64,000 bases of DNA from Francisella philomiragia subsp. philomiragia ATCC 25015. GTDB taxonomy: Bacteria > Pseudomonadota > Gammaproteobacteria > Francisellales > Francisellaceae. This document shows, piece after piece, positions 32,549 to 40,895 of this stretch (within the stretch, counting starts at the first letter, position 1; each line of letters begins with the position of its first letter). Under the pieces are notes generated by a model. That model saw nothing but the letters and a program-made list of their open reading frames with translations. It made no database searches and was not told the origin of the DNA. The translations under genes were made by a program, and so were the position numbers. Location: assembly GCF_000156715.1 (NCBI RefSeq), contig NZ_DS999312.1:1-64000 (forward strand). The letters are read 5' to 3'.

Positions 32549-33561
32549 TGTTAAAGCTGTCAAAGAGAGAGTGCTTTGTTGAAATAACTAAAATAACAAT
32601 ATTTTTCATATCTTTATTTTTCTTATTTTTCTTTGATGGAGGGTTTTACTCTAACTTAACTTTGAAGTTGGTTTGTGCTTGTGTTCTAGGCTCTAGTTTT
32701 TTTTCAGCAGTTGCCCACATATATATTAAAAAAGCTTATCAAACAATTGATAAGCTTCTGTCAAAACTAATAAAGTCAATATTTCTAGATATTTCAGCTT
32801 TTAAAGATTTAGTAGGTTATATATTGATATGTGGCTTTTTAAAGAAGTTTACAACTTTTATTGCCGCTGGTGTTTTCTTTTTTATTTTAGCTGCGGGATA
32901 TTATCAACAACAACACTTTAGAAGTGTATTAGGTATTGATAAAAATATATTTCAAGGATCTTTTTCTGATAATTTTTATGCAGTTAATGGAATAATTACA
33001 TTATTATTTCCAAGTATAAAATGGTTTACCATATTATTCTTTACTAGCGTAGCTATATTGTTTTTTATTTGTATTCTTTTTGCTTTGGGGGCATTTCTCA
33101 CAAAATATGCAGATCAAAATGAGAATAGATTATTTACGAGATGTCTTGGTCAATTATTATCTTTATTTGCTCTTGTTCCATTTGTATGGCTTTGTGTTAT
33201 GATCATTATTACTCCTTTGGGTATAGCTGAATTGAGTTCTCGAGATACTGCTGAAGATGTGGTATTTAGTTTATTGGAAAAAGATATTAATGCTAAGCTA
33301 CTTTTTACTGATCAAAACTATAACTATGTTATTTACCCTAAAGAAAGAGTTTTTTGTAGAACTTTGCTTGATGAATCTTTCTTTTCAATAGAAGAAGTAT
33401 CTAGTAAGAAGCTTCTGGGATATAAATGTTTTATTCTTGGAGATGAAACTTTTCGTAAAGACTTATTGGAAAAAATTACTCAGGAAGAGCAAGAGAAGTC
33501 TAAACTAATTAAGGTTATGGGTGAAAAGAGTTATCAAAGGCTAGTTAATGCTTATGAGTAA
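32548..33561 (+). CDS. Membrane protein of unknown function
   Basis: A protein of about 337 residues with four to five hydrophobic helices in its first 230 residues (around 15-35, 40-60, 105-130, 155-185, 200-230) and a soluble C-terminal domain ending in a charged helix. I do not recognise a family. The frame is open from a GTG at 32536, but the GTG at 32548, overlapping the last base of the purL stop and placed after AGGAAG, is the likelier start and implies coupling to purL. A hairpin follows its end. Confidence 0.6.
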   Translation: MLKLSKRECFVEITKITIFFISLFFLFFFDGGFYSNLTLKLVCACVLGSSFFSAVAHIYIKKAYQTIDKLLSKLIKSIFLDISAFKDLVGYILICGFLKKFTTFIAAGVFFFILAAGYYQQQHFRSVLGIDKNIFQGSFSDNFYAVNGIITLLFPSIKWFTILFFTSVAILFFICILFALGAFLTKYADQNENRLFTRCLGQLLSLFALVPFVWLCVMIIITPLGIAELSSRDTAEDVVFSLLEKDINAKLLFTDQNYNYVIYPKERVFCRTLLDESFFSIEEVSSKKLLGYKCFILGDETFRKDLLEKITQEEQEKSKLIKVMGEKSYQRLVNAYE

Positions 33562-33587
33562 AGTCTCGATACTTTAAATAATATGCT

Positions 33588-33608
33588 AAAATACTAATAG
33601 AGTATTTT
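33588..33608 (+). terminator. AT-rich hairpin after the purL-distal gene
   Basis: AAAATACT-AATAG-AGTATTTT forms a perfect 8-bp stem 26 bases past the stop codon and ends in a run of T. It may end the purF-purL transcript. The stem is nearly all A-T, so strength is doubtful. Confidence 0.4.
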
Positions 33609-33660
33609 AAATCTTAGATTTTCAATTACTCATTTTTATTGAAGATATTGAAGTTAACCC

Positions 33661-33782
33661 TGAAGAGGGTATAGTTTGGTAAGTGGTATTTGCAGAAATA
33701 GATTCTATAAATCTATTTCTTAGATTCCGCGGTCAAGCCTGACGGAATGACATGCCACTTTTGATACAGTTACACCTCTTCA
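33661..33782. repeat. MITE-like imperfect palindrome
   Basis: A 122-base element bounded by TGAAGAGG (33661-33668) and its exact complement CCTCTTCA (33775-33782). Inside are a second pairing arm AAGTGGTAT (33681-33689) with ATGCCACTT (33752-33760), a perfect 11-bp hairpin (33694-33704 with 33710-33720), and a GC-richer ATTCCG...CGGAAT arm (33724-33748) that stands out from the AT-rich surroundings. No coding potential. This nested symmetry is typical of short non-autonomous intergenic repeats. No second copy was noticed in the window. Confidence 0.55.
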
Positions 33783-33804
33783 TTAACAACGAAGGGGAAT
33801 TCTT

Positions 33805-34665
33805 ATGATTAGAATCAAAAATGATAACTTATTAGTAGAGATTAGTGAGCTGGGTGCCGAAGTTCGCGCTGTTATTAATACAGCAACAGAGCATGAGTAT
33901 ATGTGGTCTGGAGATGGTCGCGTATGGGCTGGAGTGTCGCCAGTGCTATTTCCAGTAGTAGGTAAATCTCACGATAACAAAATCAAATATCAAGGTAAAG
34001 AATACCCTATGGGTAATCATGGTCTTGCTCGCCATACTGTATTTGATATTGTCTTACATAGTGAAAATAGTATCATCTTAGCTATGGAAACTACCAAAGA
34101 AGACTATCCATTTAGACTAAGATTGGAGATTTCATATACACTCGAAGCGAATAAACTTCTCACAGAGTACAATATTATAAACCTAGAGGATAATGTTGCA
34201 TCATGTGGCTTTGGAGCTCATCCAGCGTTTGCTTGTCCATTCGATGATAAGCATCAGATAAATGATTATGAGATTACATTCTCTGAGCAAAAATTAGATT
34301 TTCATCCTATTACACCAGAGGCTTTTTATACTGGAGAAACCAAGCATTTCAAACTATCTAAAATTGAACTAGATAATTATACTTTTGATAATGATGCTCT
34401 TGTGTATAGTGGTTTCACAGATAAAAGAGTCAGATTAGCTGAGAAAGGTTCAAATCGTTATATTGAAGTTACTTTTGATGGCTTTGAATATCTTGGCTTA
34501 TGGTCAAAACCTAAGGCTAATGCTCCGTATGTATGTATTGAGCCGTGGTGTGGTAGAAGTGATACACTAGGTATGGATGTTGATATTGAGTATCGTATAG
34601 GTAACGTTGAGATAGAACCTAAACAGATTTTTTCTCGCGCATATACTATAGAATTTGGGTATTAG
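33805..34665 (+). CDS. Aldose 1-epimerase family protein (LacX-like)
   Basis: A 286-residue galactose-mutarotase-like beta-sandwich protein. Recognisable segments are WSGDGRVWAGVSPVLFPVVG, the catalytic-type His in MGNHGLARH, FGAHPAFACPF and the C-terminal CIEPWCGRSD. Relatives include LacX and YeaD-like hexose-phosphate mutarotases; the sugar is unknown. AAGGGG precedes the ATG at 33805. The gene lies just downstream of the palindromic element, and is probably a single transcription unit. Confidence 0.8.
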   Translation: MIRIKNDNLLVEISELGAEVRAVINTATEHEYMWSGDGRVWAGVSPVLFPVVGKSHDNKIKYQGKEYPMGNHGLARHTVFDIVLHSENSIILAMETTKEDYPFRLRLEISYTLEANKLLTEYNIINLEDNVASCGFGAHPAFACPFDDKHQINDYEITFSEQKLDFHPITPEAFYTGETKHFKLSKIELDNYTFDNDALVYSGFTDKRVRLAEKGSNRYIEVTFDGFEYLGLWSKPKANAPYVCIEPWCGRSDTLGMDVDIEYRIGNVEIEPKQIFSRAYTIEFGY

Positions 34666-34715
34666 TTATATTATTCAAAATATGATAAAAGTTTACACTT
34701 TTTGAATTCGTAAGA

Positions 34716-35492
34716 TTAATTACTATGAGTAATAGACTCTAGTATATCTAAGTATGTATCTATAAGAATAAATCCTTCATTATCCGTTGTTACATTTTTT
34801 TGTCCAAAAGGCTTAAGAAAACCTTCCGGAGCCATATCTCTGCTGATACTTTTTGTCGCAGCAAATTTCATCACGCTATTACTTATTTCTTCCGCACTAG
34901 TATTAGCATGTTTAGGTTTATATGACATTTGCATTTCTTTTTGGACAGAGCCTACATCTTTACAAGTGACTTCATCAGTTACTAACTTTAGATATACAGA
35001 CTCTGCGGGAGTTGTTGATACAAACAGGATATTTACACAGTTTTCATATTTATGACTATTTATCTGTATTTCAGGTATGAGCTTGTAAGCAAGTAGTTTT
35101 TCATTAACAGCACCATATCTATCACCATTATCCAAAAGCATCTCTTGACCTAGCGTGATTCTAGCTGGTAAGAGTAGGGTGCTATTAGGGTACACCTTGT
35201 CAGTCAGATATACATCACCAAAGAAATTTACATAATAAGTCTCATAATATTGTTCTAATATTTTATCTTTGCTGTTTTTTACAGTTACAAAGTACTGACA
35301 CTTTGTGTTGTCATTATTGCAAGATTCAATATCTATATCAATAAAAATAGATTTGTTTGCTTTTAGGGCTGTTCTTTTGTAGTGGTACTGAGTATCAGGT
35401 TGCATAGATATGTAATCACTACCGTTAATTATAGTCGTAGAACAGCCAGCCAATAATGCTATTGAAATTAAAGCAAAGAGTATTTTTTTCAT
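34716..35492 (-). CDS. Lipoprotein of unknown function, paralogue of the next gene
   Basis: A 258-residue lipoprotein: signal peptide with lipobox LLAGC (Cys17), then a mature part beginning with NGSDYISMQPDTQYHYKR. Cys residues in the CNNDNTKCQYF segment and later may form disulfides. It is a tandem paralogue of the gene at 35499-36134, sharing GSDYIS, TKCQYF/TSCQYF, LLLPA and a Lys-x-Tyr-Glu-Asn-Cys segment in the same order, and carries an extra C-terminal region of about 55 residues. Six bases separate the two. No known family was recognised. Confidence 0.7.
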   Translation of the reverse strand: MKKILFALISIALLAGCSTTIINGSDYISMQPDTQYHYKRTALKANKSIFIDIDIESCNNDNTKCQYFVTVKNSKDKILEQYYETYYVNFFGDVYLTDKVYPNSTLLLPARITLGQEMLLDNGDRYGAVNEKLLAYKLIPEIQINSHKYENCVNILFVSTTPAESVYLKLVTDEVTCKDVGSVQKEMQMSYKPKHANTSAEEISNSVMKFAATKSISRDMAPEGFLKPFGQKNVTTDNEGFILIDTYLDILESITHSN

Positions 35493-35498
35493 ATATTT

Positions 35499-36134
35499 TT
35501 ACTTTGTGATAGACATAAGTATATTTTTGTAGACAATTGGTTTTTCTGAATTAAAAGTCTCTTTTAAAGTATCTTTGACTAGCCCAATTTTTTTACAGTA
35601 TGTTTCTATACTTTGAGTTTTTTCAACTTGTCCTTTATATTTTACAGTTGAGTTAGCTTCTAGTTCGATACAGTTCTCATAATCTTTACCGTTAATAGTC
35701 AGTTTAGGAATTTCTTTTTTAAATTCATAAGTATTTGAGAACTTACTGTTACCTATTGTTATATTTTCTTTTCTAATCTTGTTAAATTCTATATTAGCTG
35801 GTAAAAGTAGTGTTTCTTTATCAGAATTAGGGTATTGAATATATACATCGCCGTTATTTTTCGTTATATAACTATATACATACTTTGATTGAGATACTTC
35901 TTTACCCGATGGTTCTTTAATTTCGCTGAAATACTGACATGATGTCTTATCATCGCTACAGTTCTTTATTGTTGTTTGAACTAAGAAGTTATCTTTATCA
36001 TCAGCATCAACACGTTCGAAATTATATGTTGTACCAACATCTGTTGAAATATAGTCACTACCTTTTAATACTGAGCTATAGCCTGTAGATGCTAGAGTCA
36101 TAATTGCGATTGATGTGAATATAAGCTTTTTCAT
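35499..36134 (-). CDS. Exported protein of unknown function, paralogue without lipobox
   Basis: A 211-residue exported protein with signal peptide MKKLIFTSIAIMTLASTGYS. Where its tandem paralogue has the lipobox Cys, this copy reads LASTGYSS, so it should be a soluble periplasmic protein rather than a lipoprotein. The shared order of motifs (GSDYIS, CSDDKTSCQYF, LLLPANI, KDYENCIELEA, and a final Cys before the terminal helix) indicates gene duplication. First gene of a two-gene minus-strand unit; TTTTACTAGG-side promoter elements were not resolved. Confidence 0.65.
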   Translation of the reverse strand: MKKLIFTSIAIMTLASTGYSSVLKGSDYISTDVGTTYNFERVDADDKDNFLVQTTIKNCSDDKTSCQYFSEIKEPSGKEVSQSKYVYSYITKNNGDVYIQYPNSDKETLLLPANIEFNKIRKENITIGNSKFSNTYEFKKEIPKLTINGKDYENCIELEANSTVKYKGQVEKTQSIETYCKKIGLVKDTLKETFNSEKPIVYKNILMSITK

Positions 36135-36429
36135 GCTATCTCCTTTTACTAGGTAATCTATTTTGACCTGTGTATTAAAAACAATAAGTATTTTTTAGTC
36201 ATAATCTTTAGATAGTATTATAGCAAATGAGCTGAAAAAAATTAGTAAAATCGTTGGAGAGTAATATTTATAAAAATGTTGACAATATGGCTCCATTTGA
36301 GAGAATTAAAATATATTTATGTTGAATCAAATAAATCATTGTATATAGTCGCTTCTTGTTTTTAGCCATATGTTTTTGTGTCTGATGTGTCGAGGGTGCT
36401 TATACATGTTTATCGAATAGGATAGTAAG

Positions 36430-37728
36430 ATGATAAAAAGGTATGATGTAGCAGAAATCTCAAAGATTTGGGCAGATGAAAATAAATATGCAAAAATGCT
36501 TGAGGTTGAGTTAGCAATTCTTGAAGCTTTAGAGGACAAAATGGTTCCCAAAGGTACGGCAGCTGAGATTCGTGCTAAAGCAGAGATTAGACCTGATAGA
36601 GTTGATGAAATCGAGAAAGTTACCAAGCACGATATTATAGCTTTTTGTACTTCAATTGCTGAGCAATTCACAGCTGAAACTGGTAAGTTTTTTCATTTTG
36701 GTGTTACATCTTCAGATATTATCGATTCAGCTCTTAGCTTACAGATCCGTGAGTCAATGGAGTATGTTGTTAGAGACTTAGAGTCTTTATGTGATTCATT
36801 ATTAGCAAAAGCTCAAGAAACAAAAGAAATCATTACTATGGGTAGAAGTCATGGTATGTTTGCAGAACCTATGAGCTTCGGTCAGAAGTTTTTGGGTGCT
36901 TATGTTGAGTTTAAACGTAGACTAAAAGATCTTAAAGAATTCCAAAAAGATGGTTTGACAGTACAGTTCTCAGGCGCGGTAGGTAACTACTGTATTTTAA
37001 CTACAGAAGATGAGAAAAAGGCAGCTGATATTTTAGGTTTACCAGTTGAAGAAGTGTCAACTCAGGTTATCCCAAGAGATAGAATTGCTAAACTAATTTC
37101 TATTCATGGACTTATTGCTTCTGCTATTGAGAGATTAGCAGTTGAGATTAGACATTTGCATAGAAGTGATGTTTTCGAAGTGTATGAAGGTTTCTCTAAA
37201 GGTCAAAAAGGCTCTTCAACTATGCCACATAAGAAAAACCCAATTTCTACTGAAAACTTAACAGGTATGGCAAGGATGTTAAGATCTCATGTATCTGTAG
37301 CATTAGAGAATTGTGTACTATGGCATGAAAGAGATATTTCTCATTCCTCAGCAGAGCGTTTTTACTTACCAGATAATTTCGGTATTATGGTTTACGCGCT
37401 ACGTAGAATGAAAAATACTATCGATAACCTTGTAGTTCAAAAAGATATTATCGAAGATCGAGTAAGAAGTACAAGTGCATATTTATCAAGTTTCTATCTA
37501 CATTTCTTAGTAGCAAATACACCATTTATGCGTGAGGATTGTTACAAGATTGTTCAGCAAGTTGCTTTTGATCTTAAGCAAGGTGAGTCATTCTCGAAAA
37601 ACTTGCAAAAAGTAATGCAAGATGAGCATAGTATCATTTTAGATGTTCCAGAAATGGATTTTGAGGGTATCAAGAAAACTTATCTAAAAGAAATTGATCA
37701 TGTTTTTGCAAGGTCAATCAAAGTTTAG
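36430..37728 (+). CDS. purB: Adenylosuccinate lyase (PurB)
   Basis: A 432-residue fumarase/aspartase-superfamily enzyme that cleaves SAICAR and adenylosuccinate in purine synthesis. Catalytic His in FGVTSSDIIDS and MGRSHGMFAEP regions is present, and the superfamily signature GSSTMPHKKNPI is intact. The ATG at 36430 directly begins the conserved IKRYDVAEISKIWADE. The length fits the shorter, Bacillus/Thermotoga-type PurB, not the 456-residue E. coli type. A 295-base spacer lies upstream with no other gene in it. Confidence 0.96.
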   Translation: MIKRYDVAEISKIWADENKYAKMLEVELAILEALEDKMVPKGTAAEIRAKAEIRPDRVDEIEKVTKHDIIAFCTSIAEQFTAETGKFFHFGVTSSDIIDSALSLQIRESMEYVVRDLESLCDSLLAKAQETKEIITMGRSHGMFAEPMSFGQKFLGAYVEFKRRLKDLKEFQKDGLTVQFSGAVGNYCILTTEDEKKAADILGLPVEEVSTQVIPRDRIAKLISIHGLIASAIERLAVEIRHLHRSDVFEVYEGFSKGQKGSSTMPHKKNPISTENLTGMARMLRSHVSVALENCVLWHERDISHSSAERFYLPDNFGIMVYALRRMKNTIDNLVVQKDIIEDRVRSTSAYLSSFYLHFLVANTPFMREDCYKIVQQVAFDLKQGESFSKNLQKVMQDEHSIILDVPEMDFEGIKKTYLKEIDHVFARSIKV

Positions 37729-37872
37729 AAATGGTTTAAATCAGTTTCCATTTATCTCTTCACTACAAATATGTATCTTTGCTAGATACATGTAGTATCA
37801 TTACATAAAATTAATATCCTAGTGTAGACATTATTTAAAACAATATTATACTAAAGCAGTATAGTTGTTATT

Positions 37873-39438
37873 ATGTCGTATTTTATTTTTATGTTGTATA
37901 AACAAATTAAATCAGTACTGAAAATTCCTAGACATACCGTATATACGCTTATTATATACAGTTTACTATTAGGTTTTTTATCACTAACAATTCCTGTATC
38001 AGTTCAAACATTAGTTAATCTTGTTGGCGTTAGTTTGTCTATTAGGCCAGTTATATCATTGATAACTATTCTGTTTATTCTATTAACAGCAGCTTTTTTT
38101 GTGAGGATTTTTCAACTAAAGCTTGTTGAAGATATCCAAAGGAAAATCTTTGTAGATGTAGTACTGCGAGTGATAACTGCTATCTATCGAGTTGATTTTA
38201 ACAAGTTAGATAAGATAAATGTTCGCGAGAAAATTAACAGGGCTTTTGAACTTAAGTTTTTGCAAAAGTCGGTATCAGTTATTTTCATAATCCTTCTGGA
38301 TATATTCTTGCAGACTCTTTTTTGTGTAATTATTTTAGCGTTTTATCATCCATTATTTTTAGTCTTCGATATTTTATTGATTACTTGTATCATACTGTCA
38401 ATATTTGTGCCGATGAACGCTGGGTATAAAGCTGGACTTAAAGAGTCGAGTAATATTTATGATATTGTTGACTCTCTTGAAGAGAAAACAGCGGAGTTTT
38501 TATCATTTAAACAACGCCCTCTAAATAATTCTATGAAAAAGGTCGATACCAAATTATGTAACTATTTAGATGCTAGATCTAATTTCTTTGGTGTAGTCTT
38601 GAGACAGCATGTATACATAGGTTTGACATACATATTCATAAATATTCTACTATTAGGTATCGGTAGTTATCTGATCATAAATGGTCAGTTATCTATTGGT
38701 CAGTTGATTGCTGCAGAGCTTTTGGTCAATATAGTTCTACTTGGATTACTGAAATTTAGTCAATATTTATATGATTGTTATGGTTTTCTTGTGGCGGTGC
38801 GTAAGATTCTAGATTTATTGGAGATTTCTCAAGAAGATAAAGTGCGTGCAGAGCATAAAGAAGCTAAGCTAGCTGATAATGTTGTATCATTGGATGTTAT
38901 ATTAGCCGACGATGAGCAAAAGTATACTTTTGATTACACTCAAAATCAGTTTTATGAACTTTGTTTATCAATAAATAGTGCGCAAAAGCTTCTAGATTCT
39001 TTCTTTGATGATAATTCTCTTGGAGTAATAAAATTAAATGGTGTTTGTCTGACAAACTACTCTAAGCAAGAGATTGGTGACAAAATCCATATTGCTAGTG
39101 GTATAGAGGTCATTGCAGGTACTGTGCTTGACAATTTATGTGAGGGTGATTTCTCTCAAGAGAGGCTTGAGTATCTAAGTGAATTATTAGATATCTTTGG
39201 TATTGCTTTTCTTGAAAAGTATTTTGAAAAAGAAATTGATTCACAAACTATCAAATACAATTTAGAGTTTAATACAATGGTAGTATTAAAGATGAATTTA
39301 ATAAGAGCTATTTTAAAACAGCCTAAGCTATTAATATTAATTGATTCGTATGGCTTAACAAACAGGAATGGTCATATGGCAATTACACATATACTACGTA
39401 AAATAGCAACACCAACGTTAATTATATCTATTCAGTAA
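37873..39438 (+). CDS. ABC exporter-like membrane protein with degenerate ATPase domain
   Basis: A 521-residue protein with an HlyB-like six-helix ABC membrane domain (about 20-310) followed by a region of about 200 residues placed where the ATPase domain should be. That region lacks a Walker A GxxGxGKS/T and an LSGGQ signature; only a Walker-B-like LKQPKLLILIDSYG remains, with Ser where the catalytic Glu should be. The frame is clean, so this looks like divergence rather than recent decay. It lies 11 bases before an HlyD-family gene, and they probably act together in export or envelope assembly. Confidence 0.75.
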   Translation: MSYFIFMLYKQIKSVLKIPRHTVYTLIIYSLLLGFLSLTIPVSVQTLVNLVGVSLSIRPVISLITILFILLTAAFFVRIFQLKLVEDIQRKIFVDVVLRVITAIYRVDFNKLDKINVREKINRAFELKFLQKSVSVIFIILLDIFLQTLFCVIILAFYHPLFLVFDILLITCIILSIFVPMNAGYKAGLKESSNIYDIVDSLEEKTAEFLSFKQRPLNNSMKKVDTKLCNYLDARSNFFGVVLRQHVYIGLTYIFINILLLGIGSYLIINGQLSIGQLIAAELLVNIVLLGLLKFSQYLYDCYGFLVAVRKILDLLEISQEDKVRAEHKEAKLADNVVSLDVILADDEQKYTFDYTQNQFYELCLSINSAQKLLDSFFDDNSLGVIKLNGVCLTNYSKQEIGDKIHIASGIEVIAGTVLDNLCEGDFSQERLEYLSELLDIFGIAFLEKYFEKEIDSQTIKYNLEFNTMVVLKMNLIRAILKQPKLLILIDSYGLTNRNGHMAITHILRKIATPTLIISIQ

Positions 39439-39449
39439 GTGGGGATTTA

Positions 39450-40523
39450 ATGATGCAATTAAAATCATCAGAAATGCTTAGAAAAGACCCTAGCTTTAAA
39501 AAGATTATATTCTTGGTTTTATTGAGCATTATTGTTATAGGTGTTGTCTTGGGTATGATTCCGTGGCAACAAACTATCGATGGCTATGGCGATGTTACAA
39601 CTTTATCACCATCTGAGCGTCAGCAAAATATATCTGCTCCTATTGGAGGTAGACTAGGTAAATGGTATGTATTTGAAGGTGATGCTGTTAAAAAAGGGGA
39701 TCCTATCGTTGAGGTGCTTGATCTTGATCCTGAGGTTGTCTCTCGTTTAGAGGAAGAAAAGGCAGCAATTGAGCTGGGTATCAAGTCAGTTAAACTAGCA
39801 ATAAAAAATACACAAAATAATATCGAAAGACATAAATATCTAGTAGATAAAGGAGCGAGTACTCAAAGAATATATGAGCAGGCTCAGATGGAGATGGTAA
39901 ATTATACTCAAGAACTATCAAAACTTAATGTTGATCTAGCAAAAGTAAAAGTACAAATAGCACGTCAACAAAGCCGTTTAGTCAAAGCTCCTACTGATGG
40001 TGTGATAATGGATCGTATCCATGGTATGGGAGGGGTAATAGTCAAAGATACAGATGTATTAGCAGTTATAGTTCCAGAGAGTAAGTCTAGAATAGTTGAA
40101 TTATGGGTTAATAGTATGGATGTACCTATGGTCAAGGTTGGCGATAAGGTAATGCTACAATTTGAAGGATGGCCTGCTATACAGTTTAGTGGCTGGCCTC
40201 AGGTAGCAATTGGTACCTTCGAAGGCGAGGTTATATTTATCTCTCCACAAAATAATGCCCAAGGACAGTTTAAGATATTTGTTAAACAAAGTGGTAGTAG
40301 GGATTGGCCATCTCCTGATGTGTTAAGACTAGGTACCAAAGTACATGGTTGGGTATTGCTTAATGATGTTAGTTTAGGTTATGAGCTATGGCGTAGATAT
40401 AATGGTTTCCCGATAAATCTAAACAGTAGCCAGCTACATATAGGTATCAAAAAGAGTGAATCAGTGATTAAACCTGTAACGATAAAAGAGCAAGTACAGA
40501 ATCAGCCATCAAATATAAAATAG
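39450..40523 (+). CDS. HlyD-family membrane fusion protein
   Basis: A 357-residue periplasmic adaptor anchored by one N-terminal helix (about residues 20-42, KKIIFLVLLSIIVIGVVLG). It has the biotinyl-lipoyl-like halves ISAPIGGRLGKWYVFEGDAVKKGDPI and LVKAPTDGVIM, separated by a coiled coil (about 105-175). Start is ATG 39450 or the next ATG at 39453, after GTGGGG. It pairs with the upstream ABC-like protein, and the TolC gene in this window could supply the outer-membrane channel. Cargo is unknown. Confidence 0.85.
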   Translation: MMQLKSSEMLRKDPSFKKIIFLVLLSIIVIGVVLGMIPWQQTIDGYGDVTTLSPSERQQNISAPIGGRLGKWYVFEGDAVKKGDPIVEVLDLDPEVVSRLEEEKAAIELGIKSVKLAIKNTQNNIERHKYLVDKGASTQRIYEQAQMEMVNYTQELSKLNVDLAKVKVQIARQQSRLVKAPTDGVIMDRIHGMGGVIVKDTDVLAVIVPESKSRIVELWVNSMDVPMVKVGDKVMLQFEGWPAIQFSGWPQVAIGTFEGEVIFISPQNNAQGQFKIFVKQSGSRDWPSPDVLRLGTKVHGWVLLNDVSLGYELWRRYNGFPINLNSSQLHIGIKKSESVIKPVTIKEQVQNQPSNIK

Positions 40524-40605
40524 CAATAGCTACACCTTTCTTTATGTTTATGAGTATTCTATAATTTATGGGTATTTGTTTCTAATGATTTATTTGGGTG
40601 TTTAA

Positions 40606-40887
40606 ATGGATAAAAAACTAGTAAAACATATTGCTAAGCTATCTTGTTTTGATTTGAATGAGCAGCAGTTAGAGCAGTATACTCAAGACCTTACAAATAT
40701 TTGTAAGATTCTTGATGCCGTCAAAGATTTTGATGCCAATGGAGTTACACCGATGGTTTCTCCAATTAGTGTTGATTTTAAATTTCGTGAAGATATTCCT
40801 CAAGATCAAGATAATCGAGCAAGTTTTGATAAATTTGCTTGTGAAGTAGTTGATGATTATTTTATGGTGCCACAGGTTGTTAAATAG
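40606..40887 (+). CDS. gatC: Asp/Glu-tRNA amidotransferase subunit C (GatC)
   Basis: The 93-residue small subunit that wraps around GatA and stabilises the GatCAB complex. It starts MDKKLVKHIAKLSCFDLNE and holds the conserved VTPMVSPI and LREDIPQD-type (FREDIPQDQ) segments near the middle. First gene of the gatCAB operon, 8 bases before gatA. Confidence 0.93.
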   Translation: MDKKLVKHIAKLSCFDLNEQQLEQYTQDLTNICKILDAVKDFDANGVTPMVSPISVDFKFREDIPQDQDNRASFDKFACEVVDDYFMVPQVVK

Positions 40888-40895
40888 GGTGAGCA

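Noticed and set aside
37728-37872. Possible terminator hairpin after purB (AAATGG ... CCATTT)
   Set aside because: Short stem, long loop and no T-run; not convincing.
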